Positions 53,995 through 63,277 of a stretch of DNA of 64,000 nt are shown here, one piece after another. The stretch comes from Romboutsia ilealis (GTDB lineage: Bacteria > Bacillota > Clostridia > Peptostreptococcales > Peptostreptococcaceae). The position numbers were made by a program, and so were the translations under genes. The notes under the pieces were generated by a model. That model did not search any database. It was given only the letters and a program-made list of their open reading frames with translations, and had not been told where the DNA came from. Numbering within the stretch: position 1 is the first letter of the stretch; each line of letters starts with the position of its first letter. The stretch spans positions 1,101,481 through 1,165,480 of the forward strand of contig NZ_LN555523.1 in assembly GCF_900015215.1 (NCBI RefSeq). Direction: 5' to 3'.

Positions 53995-54591
53995 GTGAGT
54001 TTTTATAAATTTGTAACAAAAGCTTTTAAATGTTTTGTGAATATATTTTACAAATATAAGGTTATAGGTGCAGAAAATATACCTGATGAAGGTAATATAA
54101 TAATTGCTGCAAATCACAAATCTAATCTAGATCCTATATTTTTAGCAGCAGCAATAGAAAATAGAGAAGTTGCAGCTATTGCAAAAAAAGAACTTTTTAA
54201 GATAAAACCATTAGCATATATTTTAAAAAAATTAAATGTTATTCCTATAAATAGAGAAAAACCAGATATATCAACTATAAAAAATATTCTAAAGGCTATA
54301 AAAGATGGATATGTATTAGGTATATTTCCTGAAGGAACAAGAATTAAAGAGCCTGGATTTGGTAAAGCTAAAGCTGGACTTTCTATGTTTGCAATAAAAG
54401 GAAAAGCACAAGTTGTACCTATATCTATAATATCTAATTATAAGTTATTTAATAGAGTAACTGTATATATAGATAAACCAATTTCATTTGAAGAATATTA
54501 TAAACAAAAGCTTACTTCAGAGGAAAATGAAAGATTATCACAGAATGTATTAGAAGTAATAAAAGAAAATTACTATATACACTCTAAATAA
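53995..54591 (+). CDS. plsC: 1-acyl-sn-glycerol-3-phosphate acyltransferase
   Basis: 198 residues, GTG start with GAAGGGAGA upstream. NHKSNLDP (H41, D46) is the HX4D catalytic motif; IFPEGTR (about 104-110) binds the glycerol phosphate; VVPISI follows. Adds the second acyl chain in phosphatidic acid synthesis. The cmk-plsC-ispH order is common in Clostridia. Confidence 0.94.
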   Translation: MSFYKFVTKAFKCFVNIFYKYKVIGAENIPDEGNIIIAANHKSNLDPIFLAAAIENREVAAIAKKELFKIKPLAYILKKLNVIPINREKPDISTIKNILKAIKDGYVLGIFPEGTRIKEPGFGKAKAGLSMFAIKGKAQVVPISIISNYKLFNRVTVYIDKPISFEEYYKQKLTSEENERLSQNVLEVIKENYYIHSK

Positions 54592-54621
54592 TAATATTTT
54601 AATTTTAGGGAGATATGAAAT

Positions 54622-55458
54622 ATGAACGTAAAAATAGCTAAAGAGGCAGGATTTTGTTTTGGTGTTAAAAGAGCTATGAAAATGGCATGGGATGAATTAG
54701 AATTAAATTCTGATATATATGCTTTAGGTCCACTTATTCATAACAAGCAAGCTGTACAAAGGTACGAAGATAAAGGGCTTTTAACTGTAGATACTATTAA
54801 TGATATTCCTAATGATAAAAGTGTAGTAATAAGATCTCATGGTGTATCTAGAGATATTTACGATAAAGCTAATTCTAATAATTTAAATATAATAGATACA
54901 ACATGTCCATTCGTAAAAAAAATCCACAATATAGTAAATGAATTTTATGAAAAAGGATATAAAATAATAATAATTGGAGATAAAAACCATCCTGAAATAA
55001 TAGGTATAAATGGTTGGTGTGAAAATTCAGCACTTATAGTAAAATCTATTGATGATGTAAATAGCTTAAACTTAGATAATAACAGTAAATATTGCCTTGT
55101 AGCTCAAACTACACTAAATTTAGAATTATATAATGAAATAGTAAATATACTATCTAAAAAATTAGATAATATAACTTTTAAGAATACTATCTGTTCTGCA
55201 ACAAAAACAAGACAACAAGCAGCTAAAGAATTATCTGTTGATGTGGATTGTATGATAGTTATAGGTGGAAAACATAGTTCTAATACTCAAAAACTAGTAA
55301 ATATATGTAAAGAACAAGTACCTACTTTTGCAATAGAAACTAAAGAAGATTTAGATATAGATAAATTAAATAAATTCAACTTAATAGGAGTTACAGCAGG
55401 AGCTTCTACACCTGATTGGATAATTGAAGATGTAATAAGTTTTATAGAATCATTGTAA
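54622..55458 (+). CDS. ispH: 4-hydroxy-3-methylbut-2-enyl diphosphate reductase
   Basis: 278 residues. The three cluster cysteines are in EAGFCFGVKRA (C12), DTTCPFVKKIH and NTICSATKTRQQAA; HGV and TAGASTPDWIIE are also typical. Last step of the MEP isoprenoid pathway, [4Fe-4S] enzyme. In many Clostridia ispH is fused to an S1 ribosomal-protein part; here the protein ends at normal IspH length and a terminator follows. Confidence 0.96.
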   Translation: MNVKIAKEAGFCFGVKRAMKMAWDELELNSDIYALGPLIHNKQAVQRYEDKGLLTVDTINDIPNDKSVVIRSHGVSRDIYDKANSNNLNIIDTTCPFVKKIHNIVNEFYEKGYKIIIIGDKNHPEIIGINGWCENSALIVKSIDDVNSLNLDNNSKYCLVAQTTLNLELYNEIVNILSKKLDNITFKNTICSATKTRQQAAKELSVDVDCMIVIGGKHSSNTQKLVNICKEQVPTFAIETKEDLDIDKLNKFNLIGVTAGASTPDWIIEDVISFIESL

Positions 55459-55502
55459 TTTATTTAAACAAGCATAATATATAATACGATAATATATAAT
55501 AA

Positions 55503-55542
55503 AGACATGAGTTTTATTTAATTCATGTCTTTTATTTTAATT
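55503..55542 (+). terminator. Rho-independent terminator
   Basis: AAAGACATGAGTTTTAT-type stem: AAGACATGA, loop, TCATGTCTTTTATTTT. Confidence 0.82.
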
Positions 55543-55569
55543 TATTTTATTAAGGGTGGATGATATTAT

Positions 55570-56367
55570 ATGATTAAGAGGAAAATAAAAAATGTATATA
55601 GAATGCTAAGGTATGCATATGCAAAAGATATAAATATAAAATGCACAAATGTAAATTATGGGAGTAATAAAAAGCAATACTATAAGGTATATAAACGAAA
55701 TAATGATAAACCTACAATATTTTTTGTTCATGGAGGCGGTTGGTGGCAAGGTAGCCCATCTTTATATAGTGGAGTTGGAAAATACTTTTTTAAACATGGA
55801 TATACAGTAGTATTGGTGGGATATAGATTAGTGCCTAATTATAGATATCCTATTCAGGTAGAAGATGCATTTAAAGCTCTTAAACATTATATAAAAAACA
55901 ACGAAAATGATAATGGTATAGTAGTTGGAGGTTACTCAGCTGGTGCAGAAATATCATCTCACTTAGCTTTTGATACAAAAAGGCAAAATGATTATAAAAT
56001 AGATACTTCTCTTTTAAAAGGTTTTATATCCATATCTGGAGTTTTAGATTTTAATAAGTGTAGCTCAAACAGATCTAAAAGGTTAATAAAGAGGTATGTA
56101 TATAAAAGTAATACTGATAATTGTAATCCTATAAATCTAATAAATAAAAACTCCACTATAAATACTCTTTGTATACATGGTGATAGTGATACACTAATAG
56201 ATATAGAAAACTCAAAATCATTTATAAATAATTTAAAAAAAGTAAACAATAATTCTTATTTAAAAATAATAAAAGATGCTGAGCATGAAGATACAATAGA
56301 TATAGTAAGAGGAAATGGTAATGAATATTCAAAATACATTTTTGAATTTTTAGAAAAAATCATTTGA
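55570..56367 (+). CDS. Alpha/beta hydrolase, hormone-sensitive-lipase-like esterase
   Basis: 265 residues. Oxyanion motif HGGGWWQGSPS (about 54-64), nucleophile elbow GGYSAGAE (serine at about 122), aspartate in HGDSDTLID, histidine in DAEHEDT. Cytoplasmic carboxylesterase type. Coded 14 nt upstream of a membrane acyltransferase-3, which suggests that the pair acts on acylation and deacylation of a shared substrate; that is inference. Confidence 0.88.
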   Translation: MIKRKIKNVYRMLRYAYAKDINIKCTNVNYGSNKKQYYKVYKRNNDKPTIFFVHGGGWWQGSPSLYSGVGKYFFKHGYTVVLVGYRLVPNYRYPIQVEDAFKALKHYIKNNENDNGIVVGGYSAGAEISSHLAFDTKRQNDYKIDTSLLKGFISISGVLDFNKCSSNRSKRLIKRYVYKSNTDNCNPINLINKNSTINTLCIHGDSDTLIDIENSKSFINNLKKVNNNSYLKIIKDAEHEDTIDIVRGNGNEYSKYIFEFLEKII

Positions 56368-56381
56368 GATGAGGTGAACTA

Positions 56382-57356
56382 ATGCCTATTACTAATAAAA
56401 GACATTTTATAGATAACATAAAAGTAGTACTTATATTTCTAGTTGTATTTGGTCATTTAATAGAAAGATACATCGACACTAGCGATACATTAATGGCTAT
56501 ATATATGTTTATATATATTTTTCATATGCCTTTGTTTATTTATATCTCTGGATACTTATCTAAAAATGTAAATAAGAGTAAGAAAATTTTTCTAAAGGAT
56601 TTATTAATACCATATATTTTCCTAAATATTATATGGTACGCACTAGCATATCTATATACTGGAGAAGTTAATTTACCTATAATATATCCAGGATGGACCT
56701 TATGGTTTTTACTTAGTTTATTTTTTTGGAGAAGTTCACTTAAATACCTAATAAAAATTAAATATATACTTCCTATTAGCTTTATATTAGGAATTTTAAT
56801 TGGATTTATACCAAATGGGTCTATACTATCATTTTCAAGAACTATAGTTTTTTTACCTTTTTTTTTATTAGGATATTATACAGATATAGAAAAGATAAAA
56901 TATATATTTAATAAGGTTAACATAGGTATATGTATATTTGGAATACTTATATTTATAATCATTTCATTTTTTATAGCTAATAAAAATATTTTGGATTATC
57001 GATTTTTATATGGATCTCATTCTTATAAAGAGCTTGGTATCAGTATTTACATAGGTATAATATCTAGAATATTACTTTATATTAGCAGTATATTATTAAG
57101 CTTATTTATATCATATATAATACCAACTAGCAAAACATTTTTTACTCATATTGGAAAATCAACTATGTATATATATGTTTTTCACACTTATATTATACTT
57201 ATAATATTCTATCTTATACCTTCATGGAATAAAAGTCTTCTTACAAACTTAATAATTATAATTAGTCCATTATTAGTTACATATATGCTTTCTTATAAAT
57301 TTTTTGAGAAAACTTATAATATAGTTCTCAATCCTATACGTAAACTAATAAAATAA
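56382..57356 (+). CDS. Acyltransferase-3 family membrane protein
   Basis: 324 residues with ten hydrophobic helices. N-terminal RHFIDNIKVVLIFLVVFGHL carries the catalytic histidine of the family, and IFHMPLFIYISGYLSKN follows, as in OafA/WecH-type proteins. Transfers acyl groups to cell-surface sugars or peptides. GAGATGAGGTG precedes the ATG. Confidence 0.9.
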   Translation: MPITNKRHFIDNIKVVLIFLVVFGHLIERYIDTSDTLMAIYMFIYIFHMPLFIYISGYLSKNVNKSKKIFLKDLLIPYIFLNIIWYALAYLYTGEVNLPIIYPGWTLWFLLSLFFWRSSLKYLIKIKYILPISFILGILIGFIPNGSILSFSRTIVFLPFFLLGYYTDIEKIKYIFNKVNIGICIFGILIFIIISFFIANKNILDYRFLYGSHSYKELGISIYIGIISRILLYISSILLSLFISYIIPTSKTFFTHIGKSTMYIYVFHTYIILIIFYLIPSWNKSLLTNLIIIISPLLVTYMLSYKFFEKTYNIVLNPIRKLIK

Positions 57357-57392
57357 ATGAAAGAGAGTAGAGTATACTCTCTTTTATTTATA
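57357..57392 (+). terminator. Rho-independent terminator
   Basis: AAAGAGAGTAGAG, TATACTCTCTTTTATTT. Confidence 0.8.
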
Positions 57393-57440
57393 TCAGAATT
57401 TAAACTTATCATTTAGCTAATAATATAAAGGGTGATAACT

Positions 57441-58400
57441 ATGTATATATTAAATTTAAAAACCACAGAAATAATAGAGCATTTTAAAGAAGATTTTTAT
57501 AGTAAAATTTATCCATACCTTATTTTAAGTACAGCTTGTGAACTAAAATTACTTAAAGATATTTTAGATATAGATGAAATAACTTTTAATGATTGCCTTG
57601 AATTTGATGAAAATATAAAACTTGATTTATTTGATAACTATGACTTTTTAAGTCTTAATACATGTGAACTTAGTGGTAATGAAGCTAAAATTGAAGAAGT
57701 AAATATGTACTTATCAGATAATTTTATATTAGTTATATGTGAAGAGGATAATTTCTTATATGATTATATAAAAAGTATGATTCTTAATAATTCAAAGCTT
57801 CAAAAACATTATAATTCTAGTAGCCTTTATAAGATAAGTTATCTTATAATAAAAAATATAATTATACACGAATTTGAAAATTTAGAAAAGGTAGAAGATA
57901 TGATATTAGATTTAGAAGATGAAATTATGGAAGGTACAGATGATGAACATATTCTAAAAATAAATTATATAAGAAGTCTAACTAGAACCTTAGTAAAAAA
58001 TATAAGACCACTTCTATACTTAGGGGATAGGATACTAAAAGATAATTTTAGATATCTTAAATATAGTGATATGAAAAAATCCAATTTAGATAATTTACAA
58101 AGTATAGATTTTGGTATTGATAAATTATATAGTTTTGCACTTTCAACTAGAGAATTAGCTGATAAATTACTAGATATATATTCCTCTAAGGTTGCTGAAC
58201 AAACAAATGACATAATAACAAAACTTACACTTTTAACAGCTATTTCAGCTCCACTTACTATAATTACAGGTATATATGGTATGAACTTTAAATTTATGCC
58301 AGAACTAAACTTATATTACGGATATCCTTTAACTATAGGAATTATGTTTATCATAGTATTGTGCGGAATTATAATATTTAAAATAAAAAAATTATTATAA
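57441..58400 (+). CDS. CorA-family magnesium transporter
   Basis: 319 residues from ATG 57441 (AAAGGGTGAT upstream). Long acidic and helical cytoplasmic part with the stalk helix, then two C-terminal membrane helices joined by YGMNF (the GMN selectivity motif, about 282-286). Ends in basic KIKKLL. Pentameric channel for Mg2+ and possibly other divalent ions. Confidence 0.93.
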   Translation: MYILNLKTTEIIEHFKEDFYSKIYPYLILSTACELKLLKDILDIDEITFNDCLEFDENIKLDLFDNYDFLSLNTCELSGNEAKIEEVNMYLSDNFILVICEEDNFLYDYIKSMILNNSKLQKHYNSSSLYKISYLIIKNIIIHEFENLEKVEDMILDLEDEIMEGTDDEHILKINYIRSLTRTLVKNIRPLLYLGDRILKDNFRYLKYSDMKKSNLDNLQSIDFGIDKLYSFALSTRELADKLLDIYSSKVAEQTNDIITKLTLLTAISAPLTIITGIYGMNFKFMPELNLYYGYPLTIGIMFIIVLCGIIIFKIKKLL

Positions 58401-58469
58401 AGTAAGGGTAATTATATATTTTTATAAAACACACTAACTTTATTTTTTTAAGTAGGTCCAGTTGAAAGA

Positions 58470-58548
58470 ATAGCATTTTACTTTATTTTTTTAAGTAAAA
58501 TAACTTTTAGAATTATAAAATAAGGTAAAGTGCTATATTTTTAATAAA
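58470..58548 (+). terminator. Long imperfect hairpin after corA
   Basis: TAGCATTTTACTTTATT pairs with AATAAGGTAAAGTGCTA (15 of 17), followed by TATTTTTAAT. Inside it CTTTATTTTTTTAAGTA repeats a stretch at 58438-58454. Confidence 0.6.
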
Positions 58549-58632
58549 ATTGTCTTTTTGTAGTATAAAATATTTATATTTTTATCCAAATAGTGTAAAA
58601 TACAGTTAAAACCCGAGAAAAGGAGATACTTT

Positions 58633-59832
58633 ATGGAGAAATTATACTATATTGATCAATATATAAAAGAGTTTACAGCTGAAATTATAGAGATTTTAGA
58701 AGTAAATAATCAATTTCATGTCTTACTTGATAAAACAGCATTCTTCCCTGGTGGTGGAGGTCAGTTTTGTGATTTAGGAAAAATAGATGTTCATCCAGTT
58801 ATAGATGTTTATGAAAAAGAAAATAAAGTTTATCATGTTTTAGAAAAAAAGCCTATAAAAATACATAAAGTTAAGTGTGAGATAGATTGGAGCAGAAGAG
58901 AAGATGGTATGCATCAACACTTTGCTCAGCATGTACTATCTGGATGCTTTTACACTTTATTTAAATTAAATACAGTTTCTTTTCATTTAGGAAAGGAGTC
59001 TAGTACAGTTGATATACAAGGAATATTAACTGAAGATCAAATAAGAAAAGCAGAGCAATTTGCTAATGAAATGATATCTAATGATATAAAACTTGAAGTA
59101 TTAACTCCATCTAAAAAAGATTTAAAAAAGATATGGATAAGAAGAGACTTACCAGATACTACTAATGAAATAAGAATAGTAAAAATTGGAGACTTAGATT
59201 CTAATGCTTGTTGTGGTGTACATCCAAAATCTACATTAGATTTAAGATTAATAAAGATAAAAAGATGGGAAAAAAATAGAGGAAACACTAGAATAGAATT
59301 TTTTGCTGGAAAAAGAGCAATAGACTATATACTAAAAAGAGATTTAATTCTAAATGACATTTGTAAGTATTTAAAATCTGGAGAAGAAGAGGTTATTAAA
59401 GGAATAGCTAATATAAATGATAGAGTTCAAGAGATTTCAAATGAAAATAAAAGGTTAGAAGCTATTGTATCAGATTACGAAATAAAAGATATGATAAATG
59501 AAAGCACTAAAATAAATAATATCTCTATCATAAAAAACATATACACTGATAAATCTATGAAGTACATATCTAAGGTTGCATCTAAAATTATAGAAAATGA
59601 TAACTTTATAGTGTTACTAGCTGTAATAAATGATGATAAGGCAAACTTAGTATATGCATCATCTAAAAATTTAGATGTTAAGATTAATAATCTATTAAAG
59701 GATTCAATAAAGTTAATTGATGGTAATGGTGGTGGAACACCTTTCATGGCTCAAGGTGGAGGAAAAAATAATGGGAATATAGAAAATACATTAAATTATG
59801 CACTTAGTAAATTAGAAAAGTCTATAGTATAA
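58633..59832 (+). CDS. Alanyl-tRNA editing protein AlaX-L with DHHA1 domain
   Basis: 399 residues. N-terminal AlaRS-like second domain FFPGGGGQFCDLG; zinc ligands in HQHFAQH (about 95-101) and CCGVH (about 194-198); C-terminal DHHA1 domain with IDGNGGGTPFMAQGGGKN. Hydrolyses Ser- or Gly-tRNA(Ala) in trans. GAAAAGGAGA before the ATG. Length fits the long AlaX type. Confidence 0.93.
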   Translation: MEKLYYIDQYIKEFTAEIIEILEVNNQFHVLLDKTAFFPGGGGQFCDLGKIDVHPVIDVYEKENKVYHVLEKKPIKIHKVKCEIDWSRREDGMHQHFAQHVLSGCFYTLFKLNTVSFHLGKESSTVDIQGILTEDQIRKAEQFANEMISNDIKLEVLTPSKKDLKKIWIRRDLPDTTNEIRIVKIGDLDSNACCGVHPKSTLDLRLIKIKRWEKNRGNTRIEFFAGKRAIDYILKRDLILNDICKYLKSGEEEVIKGIANINDRVQEISNENKRLEAIVSDYEIKDMINESTKINNISIIKNIYTDKSMKYISKVASKIIENDNFIVLLAVINDDKANLVYASSKNLDVKINNLLKDSIKLIDGNGGGTPFMAQGGGKNNGNIENTLNYALSKLEKSIV

Positions 59833-59837
59833 AATAA

Positions 59838-59876
59838 AAATGAAGCTAAACTTAAATAATTAGCTTCATTTTTTTA
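59838..59876 (+). terminator. Rho-independent terminator
   Basis: AAATGAAGCTAA, loop, TTAGCTTCATTTTTTT. Confidence 0.9.
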
Positions 59877-59920
59877 GCAACGGATGTGACCGAAGTAGTA
59901 GCGAGCGTCATATCTTTTTC
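59875..59920 (+). repeat. GC-richer dispersed intergenic element, copy C
   Basis: AGCAACGGATGTGACCGAAG and TAGTAGCGAGCGTC stand out from the AT-rich surroundings. AACGGATGTGACCGAAG aligns with AACAGATGTATCCGTA of copies A and B. Confidence 0.45.
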
Positions 59921-60679
59921 ATCATGAAAATAAACATATCTTTTTTAAGTCAAAGGATATAATCTTTAATCAATTTATATTAACATAATAACTCATATAA
60001 TTCCGTCTATTAAATTAATCATCTATTATTTATATATTTAATTAAAAAATATTTGCAACTATGAATATGCTTATAAAGAGTAATAATTAAAGCTAAGTTT
60101 ACATAATTTAATTATTTTAAAATTATAAAGCTATTTTTTATCATAATTACAATAAAACACATTTAATTCATTTTTAAGCGTTTTTATCATTTTTTAGATA
60201 TATTATATTAAAAACTTTTTAAAACTTCTTAAAACCGAATATAATACTTCGAAATTTTAGCATATTTTTACAAATTAAAACAAAGTACTAAAACTATAAA
60301 TATAAAAAGAGTAGGTAATTTATAATAAGAAACCGTAAGAATAAATTACATAAATCTTAACATTTGTGTATTATGTGTAATAAGATATAGAAGGTGAAAT
60401 ATTACTTTATAAAAAATATACTTTAATTGAATGCTATTTTAATTTCTTTAATTAAATAAATACAATCTAAATTAATCATTCTTATAATGATTTTAAAAAC
60501 TAATTCATTTTATGTTATAAATTCTACTATAAACGGAATACATTAATTTAGTTTATATTTATTTGTGTAATTAAACTATTTTTCAAATATAATTTATAAA
60601 TTTTAGCTTAATATTATTAAAATCGATTATAAGAAGTTTAACCTAAAATGAATACTATTAGTCTATAAATAAAATAAAG
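59921..60679. other. Long gene-poor region before the integrase
   Basis: About 760 bp of very AT-rich DNA with no open frame of note on either strand and no RNA gene recognised. It lies downstream of the minus-strand integrase gene and may be what remains of an excised or decayed element. Confidence 0.5.
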
Positions 60680-60718
60680 ACCCTTTAAAATCGAATTTAA
60701 AAGGTCTTTATTTTTCAC
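60680..60718. terminator. Terminator of the integrase gene
   Basis: AAGACCCTTTTAAAA-type stem: AAAGACCCTTTAAAATCGA with TTTAAAAGGTCTTTATTTTT; works on both strands. Confidence 0.75.
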
Positions 60719-60720
60719 TT

Positions 60721-61836
60721 TTATCCTAAATTAAATAAAATTTCTGATATTTTATCACTAGCTTCAGAATCCATTTCTTTTAATGTATGAGCATATATAT
60801 TAAGAGTGGTATTAATGTTTGAGTGTCCAACCCTTTCTGAAATTACTTTAATTGGTACTTTTGAATTTATAAGCAGTGTAACATGAGAGTGTCTAAGATC
60901 ATGAAATCTTATATGATCCAAATTATTATCCTTAAGAAATCTATTAAACTTTTTACTTAATACGTCTTGAGCTATAGGATTTTCATTTTTATCAAAGAAT
61001 AGTAAGTTTAAATGATTCTTTATCTTACCCTTTAGTTTATCCTCTAACTGATTTCTTTTATGTTCTCTTAATAGATTTATTATTTCTTTAGGAGCAGATA
61101 TTGTTCTTTCGGAACTTTCTGTCTTAGGATTTTTTAGTATTACAGAATTATTATCTCTAACGGTTATTTTATTTATAGTTATTGTATTTTCGTTAAAATC
61201 TATATTATCCCAAGTTAAACCCAAAACTTCCGAGATTCTAAGGCCTAGTCCACAGGCTAAATAAATCTGTAACTCTAATGGAGTTCCTTTACAAACTTGA
61301 AGAAGTTTGAACATATTAGTTTTATTGTAGATATTATTTTTAAACTTTTTTACTTTTGGAACTTCTATACAATCAATTATGTTTTCTTTTATTAATCTTA
61401 ATCTGTATGCTTTTTTTAATGCTAAGTTTAAAATATTTATATGTATCTTTATAGTTTGAGGAGCTAAGATACCTACTAAATCATCAACATAGTTTTGCAC
61501 ATGTATAGCTTTTAATTCTTCTAATTTATATTTTCCTAACATAGGTATTATATATTTTTTGCATATTCTAAGATAACAATTATATGTTGTAATAGATAAA
61601 TTTATCTTATGTTTATCTAAGAAATCAATTAAAAAATTTTCTAAATTTAGAGCATTCGGAAGTATTAATTCATCGTTAAATATACTATCTTTTAATTCAT
61701 TTAACTTTCTAGATGCATCTCTTTTCTTTTCAAAAGAACCCATATTTTTTTGTATTTTTTTACCACTGTTTTCATCTTTATATTCTAAATAAACTATATA
61801 GTTTTTACTTCTTTTTCTTATAAAAGCAAAGCTCAT
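60721..61836 (-). CDS. Tyrosine recombinase / phage-type integrase
   Basis: 371 residues. N-terminal arm-binding segment (about 1-60: FIRKRSKNYIVYLEYKDENSGKKIQKNMGSFEKK), core-binding helices (about 65-165), catalytic domain with GLGLRISEVLGLTW (Arg), HDLRHSH (His-x-x-Arg) and GHSNINTTLNIYAH (His and nucleophile Tyr). All catalytic residues are present. Typical of prophage and conjugative-element integrases, but no phage, conjugation or excisionase genes lie near, so it is an orphan. AGGAATA before the ATG. Confidence 0.95.
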   Translation of the reverse strand: MSFAFIRKRSKNYIVYLEYKDENSGKKIQKNMGSFEKKRDASRKLNELKDSIFNDELILPNALNLENFLIDFLDKHKINLSITTYNCYLRICKKYIIPMLGKYKLEELKAIHVQNYVDDLVGILAPQTIKIHINILNLALKKAYRLRLIKENIIDCIEVPKVKKFKNNIYNKTNMFKLLQVCKGTPLELQIYLACGLGLRISEVLGLTWDNIDFNENTITINKITVRDNNSVILKNPKTESSERTISAPKEIINLLREHKRNQLEDKLKGKIKNHLNLLFFDKNENPIAQDVLSKKFNRFLKDNNLDHIRFHDLRHSHVTLLINSKVPIKVISERVGHSNINTTLNIYAHTLKEMDSEASDKISEILFNLG

Positions 61837-61906
61837 TTTATTCCTCCATTTTATAACAATTATGTATTTATTATAACATAATTTAAAAATAAAAAAATAA
61901 AAATAT

Positions 61907-62001
61907 CTGACATAAAACTGACATAAAATATAAAATTAGACATATACACTTTGAAAATACTATGTTTTAATTTTTTGGCATAAAACTATATATTTTATGT
62001 C
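61907..62001. repeat. Cluster of GACATAAAA repeats
   Basis: Two exact tandem copies of an 11-mer, one variant and one inverted copy within 95 bp, 70-165 bp upstream of the integrase start. Confidence 0.5.
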
Positions 62002-62105
62002 TAATAATAAAAACATTTTAATTTATAGATTTAAAACAAGTTATAAAGGTTCATTTTAACTCACTATATTATAAGTATCTATATTAAATTAATTCTATTT
62101 TTAAA

Positions 62106-62172
62106 TAACAGATGTATCCGTATCAGGAGCAAGATTATACCGTTTATAAAATTAGAAAAGCGAATTTTTTTA
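62106..62172 (+). repeat. GC-richer dispersed intergenic element, copy A
   Basis: AACAGATGTATCCGTATCAG, GAGCAAG, then GAAAAGCGAATTTTTTT. Matches the reverse strand of 50842-50909 at both ends and copy C at its start. Confidence 0.5.
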
Positions 62173-62323
62173 CATTCATCTATTAACTTCATATCATTTT
62201 TATAGTAGATTAGGGGAGTGTAAATTTATTTTAAAAACTCTATTTTGAAATTTCTAAAACCTTTATTTTTTATAAAAATTTCTGTATAATTATATATCAG
62301 TATATAATACAAGGAGATAAAAC

Positions 62324-62962
62324 ATGAGAAGAAGAAAAGTCAAAGGCGCAGATGAAAAACTATTAAGTTATAAAGACTATGTAGTTAGAGATAATATAGA
62401 AAGCTTAAAAGGAAACTGGAATAAGTTATTTAAAAATGATAATCCTATACATGCAGAGTTCGGTACTGGTAGAGGGAAATTTTTAACTACATTAGCAAAA
62501 CAAAACCCTGATATAAATTACATTGCTTTTGAAATAAAGGAAGAAGTACTTTTAAAAGCTGTAGAAAAAGCAGATCGTGATAATTTAAATAATATAGTAT
62601 TTGCTTGGGCAGATGTAAGCAAAGCATTAGATTATTTTGATTCAAATGAACTATCTAGAGTTTATATCAATTTCTGTGATCCATGGCCTAAGAAAAGATG
62701 GGCAAAGAGAAGATTAACTCATACTAATTTCTTAAATATGTATAGAGAGATACTTAACCCAGAAGGTGAAATACATTTTAAAACCGACAATGAAGGGTTA
62801 TTTGAGTTTAGTTTAAATGAAATAGCTTCTAACAACTGGATTCTTAAAAACATATCATTAAATTTAGCTAATAGCGATTTTGAAAATGTAACAACTGAAT
62901 ATGAAGATAAGTTTATGTCTCAAGGATTAAAAATCTTTAGATGTGAAGCTAAATCAAAATAA
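62324..62962 (+). CDS. trmB: tRNA (guanine-N7-)-methyltransferase
   Basis: 212 residues. HAEFGTGRGKFLTTLAKQNP is the SAM-binding loop, NYIAFEIKEEV the acidic ribose ligand, INFCDPWPKKRWAKRRLTH the catalytic and tRNA-binding signature of TrmB, and GEIHFKTDN follows. Methylates G46 in the variable loop. AAGGAGA before the ATG. Confidence 0.97.
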   Translation: MRRRKVKGADEKLLSYKDYVVRDNIESLKGNWNKLFKNDNPIHAEFGTGRGKFLTTLAKQNPDINYIAFEIKEEVLLKAVEKADRDNLNNIVFAWADVSKALDYFDSNELSRVYINFCDPWPKKRWAKRRLTHTNFLNMYREILNPEGEIHFKTDNEGLFEFSLNEIASNNWILKNISLNLANSDFENVTTEYEDKFMSQGLKIFRCEAKSK

Positions 62963-63001
62963 AAAATAAGAGGTTATATTTTATATTAACCTCTTATTTT
63001 A
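62963..63001. terminator. Bidirectional terminator
   Basis: AAAATAAGAGGTTA, loop, TAACCTCTTATTTTAAA between convergent genes. Confidence 0.85.
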
Positions 63002-63277
63002 AAATATGCCATTTTTTTTATTGGTAGCGTATATACCTATTACAACTATAACCAAATATATACAATATAATGTTATTTTTATATTTTGAATACTCATTCC
63101 AAGTAATTCTATTCCTTTATTTGCTGGCGGAAGTATCACTAAAAGCGAAGAAATTATGATAAGCAAAGGATTTATAACTATCTGCTTATCAGTTCTTAAA
63201 ATCATTATTTTTCCAGCCCATATTATAGATAAAATAAAAAATAAAATTCTAAGCACAAACTCTAATGTATCTAACAT
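62999..63277 (-). CDS. Small membrane protein, unknown
   Basis: 92 residues from ATG 63277, which has GGGGAG 7 nt upstream; the TTG at 63283 is too near that site. Three hydrophobic helices (about 7-24, 36-50, 66-84) and a lysine-rich end (TNKKNGIF). No family recognised. Confidence 0.6.
   Translation of the reverse strand: MLDTLEFVLRILFFILSIIWAGKIMILRTDKQIVINPLLIIISSLLVILPPANKGIELLGMSIQNIKITLYCIYLVIVVIGIYATNKKNGIF

Larger units (their letters stand above)
61837..62323. other. Intergenic region before the integrase start, with repeat cluster
   Basis: No gene seen. CTGACATAAAA occurs twice in tandem at 61907-61928; GGCATAAAA lies at 61977-61985 and the inverse TTTTATGTC at 61993-62001. These could be integrase arm-type or autoregulatory sites. 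Dispersed element copy A is at 62106-62172. Confidence 0.5.

Noticed and set aside
59921..60679. tRNA or other RNA gene as integrase attachment site
   Set aside because: No cloverleaf, GTTCGA-type loop or CCA-like end can be seen in this gap or in 61837-62323.
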